64,000 bases of DNA, from positions 1,178,001 to 1,242,000 of the forward strand of contig JAJTUQ010000005.1 in assembly GCA_021399445.1 (NCBI GenBank), in the 5' to 3' direction. The position numbers and the translations under genes were made by a program. The notes under the pieces are model-generated. The model saw only the letters and a program-made list of their open reading frames with translations, made no database searches and was not told the origin of the DNA. Below, in pieces: positions 22,197-34,497 of the stretch. Numbering within the stretch: position 1 is the stretch's first letter; every line of letters begins with the position of its first letter. This DNA comes from Xylogone sp. PMI_703 (taxonomy: Eukaryota; Ascomycota; Leotiomycetes).

Positions 22197-25168
22197 TTAA
22201 GCTTCTTGTCCTCTATCAGAAGCAAATTCTGTAGTTTCCGGTTTGGAGCCGCGCAGCTCTGATTGTTGGTTTGACGCTTCATTGATGTTGTCCTCAAGGG
22301 CTGACTCTTTCTGTCTCTCACCAGAGCTTTGGCGCGTATTATCTTTGGTCTCTTTTTCGTTTTCACCTTGAGGACTCTGGTCTTGCCCTTTGCTCACTGT
22401 AAGCTTCAGTTCGTCTTGGGGCGACAAAGGACAAGAGCCAGGGGAAGAAGGTTCGCTTGAGGACTGTGAACGCTGTTCTTGATCATCGAAAGGAGATCTA
22501 GTATCAGAACGGGACGACTGGTCTCCGCCTCGAGCCTGTCTTTGTTTGCGTTTCTAGGCATGTTAGTTTCGAGAAAGTCAAGAAATGAAGGACAATACTT
22601 ACTTCCGCCGCAGCCTGATTCCGAGTATATCGATTCAGACTCTCGCAAAGTCTATCCAGCACCCATTCACTCTCACTGACCGTTGAGAGCATTGGGCTAT
22701 TCTCACCAATCCAGTCCCACTCCACAAGCCCTTCCTCCTCTTCCTCTTCTTCAACCTCCTCGGGTCTAAGAGCACTGAATCTGATCAACCTTGTGAACTC
22801 AACCCATTCTTCATAGGTGTATCTTCGCTGAGGTTTGCTTTTAAGATCGTTTGCTACTCGCTTGATGGCCACGGCAAGTCTGCGGGCTAATTCATGGGAC
22901 GTTTCGCTCGGTGGTGGCTCTCCTGCTAAAGATTCGAGAGAGAGGTTATCAGGCGCATTAGCAGATCTGTCCCCGGGATCATCAGGGTTGTTAGGCTCTG
23001 TCGTATTAGAAGGTTCGTCGGGGTCTTGGACGGTAAATCCTTCTTCTAAGCGTTTCCTCTCCTCGCTTTGCTCTTTTTTACGTATCAACCAGTTCTTTAA
23101 CCGTGGGTGGTTGTCCAAAAACTCGCGCGCCACACCTGCTCTCGGTAGAACAGTCCAGTCTGCGAGGGTAAACGTTCCTTTGTTTATAGTTGACACAATT
23201 GTATCGCTCATATCGGAGATTAGAATCGTCATCGTGGGAATAGCTATCAATGACCAAATGACGAAGAATGCTTTCCCGGCATTTGATTGAGGACTGAAAT
23301 CGCCATAACCAATTGTAAGAAGAGAAACGTAGCAAAAATACAGGGCTTCAAAATAAGTGAGCTGTTGCAATCTTGCCTCAGCTTTCATGAATATAAGTGC
23401 ACCTATACACCACAAGATGCTATATGCTAGTACCGACATTGCTAGGGCCCAGTACTGTTTATATCGAGTCGTATGCTTCTGAATATCACGCATAGCTTCA
23501 AACCTGTCTTTCTCTTCCTTAAGGAGAATGAGTTTGGCTCTATGTTTCAGATGCTGAGCGTGCTTGTCATCGGGAGCCCCGTGGGCCAGCATCTGCGCAT
23601 CCCGACTTAAAGCTTTTGCACTCTCAAACTTATCAAACTTCCTTCGTCCACTGTGATGGTGCCCCCTATTTGCATGAAAGGTGACATTATGGCCCTGGAT
23701 ATCCAAATGTCCCATTCTCTCGAAAGAAAGTCGACCACCCGATGCATAGATATGCGGTCTTTTGGCGTTGGGAGAACTACTTTCAGGGAGCCCAAGGCGG
23801 TTACGGAGCTCCTTTTCGCTAGTAACCGTTCGCTCAAACGTCCTCTCCCTTTCGTGACGTTGATGTTTCCGGATAACATTATCCTTGGACATAGAAGCAG
23901 CGAACTTGCGAATACTGTTGATCATGAGACCTAGGAAGATGATGCCAAACACCGCATAGGGCATTAATAGAGCGCGAGACGCTGTGTTGTTTGCGGAAAA
24001 ATCTCCGAATCCAACGGTTAAAACTGTCACGTCGCAGAAATATAGAGCGTCAGCATAGCTATAATCGCAAACTGTGGAGAAGACGGCAGCACCCCCGGCA
24101 AGCCAAAAGAAGAACATCATGGTCTGTAGAATAAGAGTTCTCTGGTCGTCATCGAGATCAAAGTGTTGGGGATAATGTCCCAGGAAGTATCCCAGCATGT
24201 TAACCATAAGCATTGCTGAGCCTAGCAGGTAGAGGACCGCAGCAATAATGGCATACCAGAATCCTTGGGAATAAGTCTGGCCCGGTCTAATAGGAGGAAC
24301 ATAAGTGTCCATAGCTACGATAATACCTATGAGCTGCAATCTCAGTGTCAATGCGGATCTTTTGAAAGAGGGAGGTTCGCTTAGGGACATACTATTCCAG
24401 TAGCAAAATACCAAGCAATGATAGACAAGGGCAGAGCAATAATATATCGAATACGCTTCGTGAAATTAAATAGCAGGGCCAGATTGCCCATGAATCCACA
24501 GCCGAGAGAGATAGCATTGAGGATAGTACACCTGTGTTAAGCAAATGGTATTTAGCAAGATCATGATGCGTAAATGAGGTAATATCTGATTTGGGGACCG
24601 TACCAGTGAGGATCGGGAATATACACGCCCGCATCATCTTCGCCCCCGGGCAGCTGGCCATTATTAGGGAGATCTACTCTCCATTTTGTAACAAGAGCGG
24701 CAATGGAGAGGACATTAGCCAACGGGCCAATAGTAGCTGCTAGTAGGGGGATAGCCGTAGAAGCAAACCACCAATTTCTGGAGTCATAGAAGGTCAGTTA
24801 CCTATAGAGCTTTGGAAGTAGGATTTTAATAAAATAGAGAAAGATTTGTGGTGTGAAACAGAAAAGCAAACAAAAAAAGAAGTCAAAACATACTGAGGTA
24901 AATCATCACTCTGCCCCCTCAACTTCAATCGTCCGAATTTGAAAGTCAAATCCTCTGACCCGGCATGCTCGAGCTCATTCCTTTCTTCGTCGGTATCTAC
25001 TCTTCTCCCGTTTCCACTGCGACTGCGGCTCCCATTGCCGTTGCCATTGCCGTTGCTACTACTATTGCCATGGTCAATCTCATCCTCAAGACCATGCGGC
25101 GTCTCTCCTCCCCTCTTCCCAGGCAACCTAGGCTTAGGCTCAGGGTGACCCCCCAGAGTGATATCCAT
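22197..25168 (-). CDS. tok1: TOK-type two-pore outward-rectifying potassium channel
   Basis: Predicted plasma-membrane K+ channel with eight transmembrane helices and two pore loops, the fungal TOK layout, 891 aa. Exons: 25168-24894, 24777-24604, 24531-24393, 24333-22603 and 22553-22197. Helices S1-S4 span about residues 93-250. The first pore has filter TVGFGD (about 302-307) and the second TIGYGD (about 538-543), each between helices. The N-terminus is disordered with an SNGNGNGNGS run. The C-terminus is acidic and Ser/Gln-rich; the last exon replaces a false read-through end. TOK channels set membrane potential and K+ efflux. Helix S3 is interrupted by an intron, so the channel is not visible as one ORF. 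Family and layout are very clear. Confidence 0.93.
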
Positions 25169-26336
25169 AACGGATCGGCCTAATTACCAGAGTATGTTAT
25201 CGAGAGCTGATTTGAAGTTGCAGAAAGCCGGCACAGTTCACATTCCAAAGCATTTTCCAAATTGCGAAAAACTCGAGAGAAAAGGTGCTCAAGGTAGCAG
25301 TTATTAGGATAGCCAGCCGGGTTCCAAAAACTAGTGTACCGGCTACCACGGGGGTAAAGTAAAGAGCGAGGGGCGAAGAGCTCAATCTACCGCACCGTAT
25401 TAAATACCCGCATCACGCGCAACCGTGAACATGATGCAAAGAAATTGACCAGAAGTGTACTTGTAGTTAATGAAGAAGAAGAATCCTCCAGAAAAGAAAC
25501 AGGTAACGAACTCTTTAAATGAGGAGGTTAGTTATTACACCCTTCACATGGCCCCCATACGACCATACCACATGCACACACACCCCGTGCTCCGCTAGCT
25601 TGCAAGAAAAAAGCGCCGTCATCGTGCATGCTGCAGCTGGGGCGCGTGTCCGCTAAACCCTTTCTGGCCAGATGCGGACTCCGCTGCTGATCCCGCTTCC
25701 GATAGGTAATTGCTTGTCTGAGCTTGTTTCTGCTTTTCTGCTTTTGCCCCTTCGAGTAGTGAGTGTCTCTTCTGTCTATCCCCACGGGGACCCCTCATAG
25801 GATGGGAGAACTTGATAGGGGTTCAGGGCTAAAGTCACCTGTGGCGTTTTGCAGTGTGGCGCTGTGAGGAGACCCTTTTCTACCTCTTCCATAATCAAGG
25901 TATTCTCATTTTCTTTATTTTGTTGCCTGTGTTGTGTGCTTTAGAAGTCTTAAGGTTGCTCCCAATTATTTTGTAATGCAATTGTTTGCATTAAGGAAGA
26001 TATCATTAATTTAAGACCTAACGCAGTCCAATACCTACAAACTCATCGAATTTGTGGTGATCCCATAACTCATACATAATTGATTAGTGCCCCCTCTCAA
26101 AAATAGCAGAATTTATGCAGCGGTGTGTCACGCTTGAAATCATCTCAACATAGTCATACATCACTGTAGCCCATCCCCAACTCCCAAACGCCTGGTCCCG
26201 ACTAAATACTGATAATGCGTCTATATATCCCTTCAATGCACAGCGAACAGTGTAGCCGGCCAACCACTCAATGCAGATCTCTATAATCCAGGTCATCCTA
26301 CTAACTCATAAATGAAAAGAAACGATAGTGCTGGCT
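25169..26336. other. Intergenic between two minus-strand genes
   Basis: 1.17 kb: promoter of the potassium channel and 3' flank of the Kre6/Skn1 gene. Nothing coding is recognised. Confidence 0.5.
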
Positions 26337-28665
26337 TCAAGCCTTGCAACCGTTCATCAGGGTGTTTTTAGGCCATGGAAATCCCGTTTCTGCCCATGAC
26401 TATCAGATTGTCAGTACATCTACCTTTCTAGATTATGCAGACCCCATGATCTCGACTTACCGTTAGATTCGGGTTATTATAAGCATTAGGATGCCTGGCA
26501 ATGTACTCCGTGGTAGGGTATCCCGGGGGATCGCACGTAAGCATCTCTTGGTCAGGATGCTGATAAATCCGTACATAATCCACGTGCATAATGGTTGGAA
26601 ACTTCAACTGATCAAACAAGACTTGAGACCACGAGTTACTTATTCCCAAGTTAAGAATTATCGACATCGGCTCTTCTGATACGACTCGCGAATCCACATT
26701 TCCGTTCGGTCCAATGGCTCGGCCGTCCATCATGAAGGAACGCTCGTCTCCCACGAACCACGCGATCTTACCCTCAGAAGTCCCCGGCACGTATTCAAAT
26801 GCATACTTTTGATACTCCTTGCCGTCATACCAGTCGTTGTTCAGCAGCGTCGTGCCGCTGACGGCCTGCTGGTACGGGCCGCCACAGTACGTGTTCATCT
26901 GCGTAGTATTGTAGTTTGGAATCTGCATAAAATCTGCATTGGGCCGATACCAGATGTCGAATGGCGCAATTTGTGCACTCTGGGTGACGACGCCAATTCG
27001 ATTATTTGGGTCGACTGAGCCCTCGAAAATGTCGATTTCCGGGGCTCCTCGTCCTGTACCGGGACTGGGATGGTCTTCCCCTTCGCAGGTACAGGCTGAG
27101 AGCTTCTGGCCTGGTAGGAAGGAAAGACCATCTGGAGATGACTGATTAGGAGTGATTCCATGATCACAACTGTTATATGTATATGGCCAGACTCCTTCCG
27201 TTGTAGCCTTGTATCCCGGACGTCCAAGGTTACCCATCGCCCATGCCCCAGGCCACAAACCAGGGACTCCAGCGGGTCCGGCCAGAGAGACGGAAACCTC
27301 GAATATTCCACCTTTGAAGCACATTTGGTTCCAGCTATTCAGCATTCCAGATTGATACTGTAGGTTGTGGTTTGGAAAAGAGTCCAGTCTGAGTTGCAGA
27401 GTACCACCTCCAGTCGTAACGGCCACAGGATCGTACCATTCTAGATCTTGAGTTGAGCCATACCAAACATTGGCCGCGGTCCAGAAGGGGTCGTCTCCTG
27501 GATAAAAGGTTCTATTTTCATCATTGAATTCGTCACTGAAAACGAGATTGAGAGTCGAGCCGTCGAAGGTACTGATCCGTTTTCGCGCACCAATGGGCGT
27601 AGCTGGGTCTATTAGACTCCTCCTGACATTTTTCAGTAGGGGATAGGTTTCATTATTAACATGTGCCCAAGCAGGTCCATCGTAACCTTTATCGGATTGG
27701 GGTGGTGGAGAAGCGAGGGAATTGGTAAAGAGCAGCGCCGGAACCACGATGAAAAGGCACAACAGGCCTAAGGCGAAGCATATCCCTCCAATAGCAGAAA
27801 TTATGGTTTTTCTATCGTAATCTTTCCAGGTTGGCTTGAACACAATGTCATCGTCGGGTTGTGGTAAGTGATAGGCATCGTCGTCTTCAATTTCATCAAC
27901 ATAGACGATAAGTCCTTGTTCTTTTGAATGGTAGGGGGAGTAGATATCTAAGCCATCATCCCTGTAGCCTAGCTTTTCAAGGTTTGATTGTGAGCTATTA
28001 AAAGGATTCGAAGATGCTGTGTTTGCAAGGCTCGAACTTGAAGCTGCCGGGTTGGAAACTAGGTATGGCGGACCAATTAGCATTGCTGAGCTCATTGAAG
28101 GTTCTGAGCCAGGAGAATAGCGTGCGTGGTTGTACCCCGTTTCTCTGGGATTGATCTGTTGCTGCAAACTTGACTGTCCAGGAACTGCTGCAGGGCTCTG
28201 CGGCATTGTGCGCTGGCTGGGATATACAAGGCCAATTCCTTTTCCTTTCAACCGCCCCTCTTCAGATATGTTCCCAGAGTTGGGAGTACGTGCAGCTTCG
28301 GCCGAAGATGAATTGGTCAGGGAGAGTCCGTTATCAATCAGCCCAGCTTTTTCGTCGGAGTCCCTTGGTGCTAGTGCTGGTGCTGGAGGATTTGGGTTCA
28401 AAGGAGATGAAACTGCGGGAGTATACGCTTGGCTTCGTGCCAACCCACTCGACGGGTTACCGGGCTCGACACCTGACGGACCCAGGGGTGTTCCAGCAGC
28501 CAGGTGAGCATCTGGCGGTGGAGTTGAAGCCTGCATTCGCATTTGTGCCGTATCTCGTTCGGCAATCAGTGTAGAAGAGGAACGTCCAGCCTGCTGCATC
28601 ATCTCGCCTGGTTCACCCCTCGCACGCGTCCACAACGACGAGAACGGTCTTTTCAACAAATCCAT
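26337..28665 (-). CDS. kre6: Kre6/Skn1 family beta-1,6-glucan synthesis protein (GH16-like)
   Basis: Type II membrane glycoprotein required for cell-wall beta-1,6-glucan, 755 aa. Exons are 28665-26461 and 26399-26337. A disordered Ser/Pro-rich cytosolic N-terminus of about 285 residues precedes one transmembrane helix (about 288-315, IISAIGGICFALGLLCLFIV). The lumenal part is the SKN1 domain with a GH16-type catalytic signature EIDIFEG near residue 542, WPGAWAMGNLGRPGY, and several N-glycosylation sequons. The true C-terminus lies in a short last exon (SWAETGFPWPKNTLMNGCKA), matching the conserved Kre6 end. I chose ATG 28665 (MDLLKRPFSSLW) because the longer frame has no ATG. It acts in the secretory pathway by family knowledge. 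Confidence 0.93.
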
Positions 28666-29329
28666 TTTATATTTGATTCTCGACACCCTCCACGAATGCA
28701 ACGATGCCTTTGATGATCCCTAGTTGAAGGTGTGATCGCTGGCGGCTACAACGTTCGGTTCGGAGAATCTGACAGCTGGCAGTGTGGAACGAGAGTGGTT
28801 GAAGGGAGCTGAATGCCGCGAAAAAGCAACGAACATTGGGGCATTAAAAGCTCCAAGGAAGCCAAGACCGACTCTAAAAGTGTGATTTGTTGGAGGGGTT
28901 ACTGTTGCGTGTAACTCGTTTCCAGAAGCTGAGTGCGAAATATTAACCTTATCGGCGTGGTCGCACGGGAGCAGGTGCTGGGTGTCATGAAAGTGAAATG
29001 GAATGCGACCTGGAGACTAATACGACCACGGCGGGCAGGACAGAGCCGACCGCAGAGAAGATCAATCTCGGATGATTGACCGTAGGACAGACACTGTAAC
29101 GAACGTACGTGCGACAAGGGAGGAGAGGAAGAGAAGATTGGAAGCTGAGAGAAAAGGCGAACAACGAGTGACAAAACGGGCCTCAAGAGAAGAGAAGAGA
29201 AGTAATATGGGAAATATAGGATCATGGGACAGAGAGTGTGCGAATACTCCACCAGGGAGTGAGAGAGTGGAAAGTGGACTCTACCTTGAAATACCAACCT
29301 GCCATGTAACCCGGAGCTTCATGCTGGAT

Positions 29330-29365
29330 GGGCATCATATCAACGGGCATCATATCAACGGGCAT
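29330..29365. repeat. 15-nt tandem repeat, 2.4 copies
   Basis: GGGCATCATATCAAC is repeated at 29330-29344 and 29345-29359, followed by the partial copy GGGCAT. It lies in the far upstream region of kre6. Confidence 0.8.
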
Positions 29366-29777
29366 AGCCCGACATGACTTTTTGCTTTTAACGCGAGCGA
29401 CCTGGCATATCGCTGCATACCGATGCATATCGCTTGCCGGCTGGCAGTCGCGATATTTTTAGCGTGCACGGGGCATTTGCCGAGCGGCCGCAGTTGGGAA
29501 GTGATGGCGCGGCTGATAACCAGCGATAGGGTTTATCAGAAGCTATCGAAGGGCTGATAGGGCTGGGAGATCGCGGGCCCACAATGACGACGCAGCAGCT
29601 GGCCCTGGCATGGGCGTTTGCTGCCAAGCAAGCCCAGGTGACGACATTGCTTCGCGCAGGGATCCTCTCCTGCTATGGGACTACGCTTCCAACACCTTCC
29701 GACAACCACCAACACCAAAACACCAATACCAGCCGGATACTATATGGGGGCTATGGAGGAGTACCACATCGCTACCT

Positions 29778-29797
29778 CCGTACTTGTAGTAGTACGG
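29778..29797. repeat. Short inverted repeat CCGTACT/AGTACGG
   Basis: Seven-base arms pair perfectly around a 6-nt spacer. The flank ACCTCCGTA is shared with the right arm of the inverted repeat at 17755-17787, so both may belong to one dispersed motif family. Confidence 0.5.
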
Positions 29798-30906
29798 TAC
29801 CTATCGGCTGTTTCAAGTAGCCAACTTTGCAAAGATTTTCTTGGTGCTGTCTCACCCTCGATCGCCATGATTGGGCCTGTGTCGCATCATACGAACAGTC
29901 GTCTTGGTCCTGCCAGATCCCGTACCGGCTTCCCTTCTGTCATCCAGTTCCCCAGCCAGGCGTATACTTCTTTGTTCACGGGACCGGATCGTTCTTCTGT
30001 CCCTGTCAATCTTCAGCTCGTTGTGCTGTAACATAATCTCGTATCGCACAGAGATTGTCCGATGGCACAGCTCCCTTCATAGATCTCGGGCGCAATAAGC
30101 TTAAAAGTCAAGCTCGATTTTACGTATATATCTGTAACTCTGGACCTGCGATGATTGGTTTCTCAAATACTGAGCAGACAGTCGTGAAGAACAGGATTTA
30201 ACTTGCGTTGTACAACTGTCTGATTAACCAATTGCATACCGAGGACACCTGGGCGATCATACTCGACATACCCCCAAGGGCCGCAAAGTTATACATCTCT
30301 CAACCCACTTGTACACCTTGTAATATCTTGAGCTTCAAAGTTCTGGAACTGCTTACTTGACAACAGAGCTGCTACAGCATCCTGAGCTGAAGTGATTCTG
30401 TGTGCCGTTGCAAGTGACGGGAATTTTATCTCCCCAGGTGCATAACTTCCGGTGTGGGCCAGTTGTGCCTGGATGTCTATTTGTAACTAATCAAATACAG
30501 GAATTTCTCCTTGAAGCCCAGTTGCTGGTGCACAAATAATCAGTAATCTTGTGTATCCCAGACTCAAAATTGTCGAGGTGGATATAGCAACGGATCTGGT
30601 AGTTCTCACACCTGTTGAATTGCCAATAGTTGCTTCTGCGAACACCGAATAGCACTCACTCTGAAGGCATGCTCCAGCTAGCTGCGAATCTCAAATCTGT
30701 AAGAGCGAAACCTAACCTATCATGTGTACCTATTGTGCAACTGCGACGACAAAAATAAACTTAATTGTGTACCCAGTCATTTCAAGTGCACAGTTTTCTG
30801 AACTCTTATCACAAAATTTCGTGAGACGCCGTGAAGCTTTAATTAGCTAAAGGGTATTTCGTAAGGCACAGGCCATGGCGGAACCACTTTAGGTGTATGA
30901 CCAAAG

Positions 30907-30965
30907 TCGCGTACCCGTACCGATCGCGTCTCCCTGTCCCTTATCAACTGCACGCCATGACGCGA
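30907..30965 (+). promoter_or_regulatory. Three CGCG-core boxes at the pms1 start
   Basis: TCGCGT occurs at 30907-30912 and 30924-30929, and its reverse complement ACGCGA at 30960-30965, overlapping the ATG. CGCG cores are the heart of MBF/MluI boxes. The motifs are seen; control of pms1 by them is inference. Confidence 0.4.
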
Positions 30966-33900
30966 TGGCAACGATAAAGCCTATCGAAGGTCGGACTGTA
31001 AGAACTTTGCAGATGTGAGTTGATCGGACTTGCACAGCTAATCTTGAGTGATAAAGGTGCATCAAATCCAGTCCGGCCAAGTCATCGTCGACCTCTGTTC
31101 AGTGGTAAAAGAGCTCGTCGAGAATAGTCTCGACGCCGGTGCAACGAATATCGGCAGGTTGCACCAATTACCAACGCCATTACTAGATCCTTTGGACTAA
31201 CTGCTGGTAGATGTTCGTTTCAAGAACCAGGGACTTGATTCTATTGAGGTCCAGGACAATGGAAATGGGATATCTCGCGAAAACTACGAAACCATTGCCC
31301 TGAAGCATTACACTTCCAAACTCTCCTCATATTCCGACCTCGAAAACCTCCAGACCTTCGGCTTCCGAGGTGAAGCCTTGTCGTCATTATGTGCTCTGTC
31401 GAATTTCTCCATGATCACATGCCTAGCAGCTGATGCTCCAAAAGGCTCGAAGCTCGAATTTGAGGTATCCGGAAAATTAAAAGATACGTCCATGGTGGCA
31501 GCACAGAAAGGGACTACGGTCATAGTGGAGAATCTATTCAAAACTCTGCCGGTTAGGAGAAGAGAACTAGAGAGGAATATAAAGAGGGAATGGAACCGTG
31601 TGATCGGTGTCTTGGGCCAGTATGCTTGCATTCAGACCGGGGTGAAACTCACTGTGACGCAACAGCATCCCAAAGGCAAGAAGACAGTACTGTTTTCTAC
31701 CAAGGGTAATCGAACTACCAGGGAAAATATAGCAAACGTATTTGGAGCAAAAGCTTTGGCTTCATTGGTCCCTTTAGATTTGAAGCTGGACTTGGATCCA
31801 ACTGACGGGCCAAGTCTGAAGCCAAACACACGAGATGATCCAGAGAAGCAAGATATTCGCATCACTGGTCATATCTCGCGACCAAACTATGGGGAAGGGC
31901 GACAAACTCCCGACAGGCAAATGTTTTTTGTAAATGGGAGGCCGTGTGGCCTGCCTCAGTTTGCGAAGGCTTTCAATGAGGTATATAAATCATACAATAC
32001 GCATCAGTCTCCATTCATCTTCGCCAATATTGAGCTAGATACCCATTTATACGATGTGAATGTCAGTCCCGATAAGAGAACAATACTCCTGCACGAGCAA
32101 TCTCGCATGCTAGAGAGCCTGAAAACAGCCCTTATTGAATTGTTTGAATCGCAAGATCATACTGTGCCTATATCACAGCTCGCTGCAAAGAATACACCTT
32201 CATATAAGCAACTTACTATCGATTATGAGAAGAGCCATGAGAAACCTACCCCAAAGACACTACAGCATGAGAGTAATGAGGAACAAGATGACAGTTTAGG
32301 TGCAGCAGGTTCAGATGGGAGTTCGGATGAAGACCTTGAAAGCGTTTCTATCACAGATTTTGCTCCAGCTGCGGCTGCTATACGAGGCAAAAACGTTCAC
32401 AACCAGGATCCGAAGCATACATCGAGTTTTGTTTCCAGGATAGCAGCTGAAACTGAATTCGCCAAGTCTAAAACTACTGAGGAAACCCGATCTATTCTCT
32501 TCAAATACAAACAAATTCCCCATAAGGAGGTTGTGATAGGGGGCGAAAATACTGCACCTACTGATGGCGCCCATGACAATGGGCCTGACTCCGATGGAGA
32601 TGAGGAAATACAACTCGTGGAGAAGTCGGTTGATGCCCTAATTTCTGCAGATTCGGATGATGAAGCTGCGGAGCCTCGACAAACGTTCGAAGGACAGGGC
32701 GACGGATCTCTTTTTGTTCAACCAGAACCGCCTATTCAATCTATGGCTTCATCTACGCCGAGAAGTTCTCAAAGCATCGCAGATAGCTTTTCAAAGCGCA
32801 GTCCGTTCAGGAATCCCCCAGATATAGCTACAATACAAATTGGTGACCACACTATTACTAGTCCAATTGGTGGTTCACTTCCAAAACGACAAAGGATTGA
32901 CATTAGCTCTCCCCTTAAGTATAACTATAAACAGACCTCAACATCATCTCCTCTCCCATCGTTCAGAGGCCGTCTAAGCAAACGATTTGCAGCTCCTGGC
33001 TCTAGGGAAACCCCAGCTGAAACGCAAGAGGAGCAAGAAGAACAAGAAGAGGAAGAAGATAATGAAGATGAGGTATCAAGTGACGATGAGAACGTGTTTG
33101 AGTCGCGGAATGAAGATGGAGAGACTGTCACCAAGTTGGCTTCTTCACCAAAATCTGCGACACCGGGAGAACCCGATGATGGTTTAGATGGTGATGATGA
33201 CGAATATATCGACGAAGATGACAAAAAGATTAGGGAAGAAGAGAAAGTACAACAAATGATCAAGATGGCTGAAGAGGAATCTACTCGACCTTCGCAAGAG
33301 AATACGATGCGCGCTAATAGCCTTCTGAAAGGCGGCTCCAAGAAAAAGGATGCTACTGTCAGCCTTGTAAAAACTTTAAATACAAGCCTGCCCACAATTC
33401 AGAATATGCAGGCCTCTTTGAACGAGCAGTTAGGCCGATCCGCGGACTCGACACTATCCAACACGAATAATGGAACCTTCGACCCAACCTCTTCAGACAA
33501 GTTGCTCTCCCTTACGATTTCCAAGGACGACTTTGCAAGAATGAAAGTCATTGGGCAGTTTAACCTAGGATTCATAATCACATCCCGCCCATCAGGGAAG
33601 AAACATCCTTCTGAGCGTGAAACAGCGAATGATTTGTTCATCATTGACCAACACGCATCGGATGAGAAATACAATTTCGAACGCCTTCAAGCAACAACTC
33701 TCGTCCAATCACAAACCCTCGTCCACCCAAAGACTCTAGATCTAACAGCACTAGAAGAGGAAATCATCATGGAGAATCTCCCCATTCTGGAAACAAATGG
33801 TTTCGTCGTCCGTGTCGATACTTCAGGTGACTATCCAGTCGGGAGAAGGTGCCAATTAATCGGACTACCCCTGAGTCGAGAAACAACATTCACGATTCGG

Positions 33901-34209
33901 GACTTGGAGGAGTTAATCTCTCTTCTAGCCGAAAGTACTGCAGGATCTATACCACGACCGTCAAAAGTGAGGAAAATGTTCGCTATGCGAGCATGCAGAA
34001 GTAGTATCATGATTGGAAAGACGTTAAACTCGGCTCAAATGTCGAAAGTGGTCAAACATATGGGCGAACTGGATAAGCCGTGGAACTGCCCCCATGGAAG
34101 ACCTACCATGAGACATCTGTGCGGACTAAATGCGTGGGATGAGGTCGGCTGGAATGAGGACATGACTGGAGTTTCGGATTTGGCTGGATATATTAAAAGA
34201 TCAAGGTGA
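30965..34209 (+). CDS. pms1: DNA mismatch repair endonuclease subunit Pms1 (MutL-alpha)
   Basis: Partner of Mlh1 in MutL-alpha, which nicks the error-containing strand, 1042 aa. Exons are 30965-30997, 31057-31153 and 31211-34209. The N-terminal GHKL ATPase shows [11 protein letters not shown] (motif I), DNGNGI (motif II) and TFGFRGEAL (motif III). A long acidic, disordered linker follows (about 310-760). The C-terminal endonuclease domain keeps the metal-site motif [12 protein letters not shown] (about 856), ACRSS (about 970) and [11 protein letters not shown] (about 1001), so it should be active. The second intron must be GC-AG: only splicing after AATATCG restores the family sequence [12 protein letters not shown]. 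It is convergent with the membrane-protein gene. Confidence 0.95.
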
Positions 34210-34497
34210 AGAATCTATCTCGATTGAGTATAACTACATTTATCATGCTGTATCATAACAAAACTTGGAAAGACACTAAAGTAAAAAAATTTTCAAAGAC
34301 AAAAGGATATTATGATAAAGTCATACAGCATGCTTCGATTTCTAAATGCACATAAAAATCGATGCAGAATCATCGCAATACTCATACATAATTCAGTAAA
34401 AACATCAGTGATCATGTTGCCATAAACGCTTGAACGCCAAGAAAACACAACACCTCCACACTACCCCTTACTTCTCCGTACCCATAGCCGCTTTCCC

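Larger units (their letters stand above)
28666..30964. other. Divergent 2.3-kb intergenic region between kre6 and pms1
   Basis: No gene is recognised. A 101-codon frame at 29072-29377 is Arg/Glu-rich low complexity and probably chance. The region contains a 15-nt tandem repeat at 29330-29365, an inverted repeat at 29778-29797 and CGCG boxes next to pms1. Much of 30.1-30.9 kb is AT-rich. Confidence 0.5.

Noticed and set aside
29072..29377. Arg/Glu-rich 101-codon frame upstream of kre6
   Set aside because: Low complexity, includes the 15-nt tandem repeat, no family; probably promoter or leader DNA.
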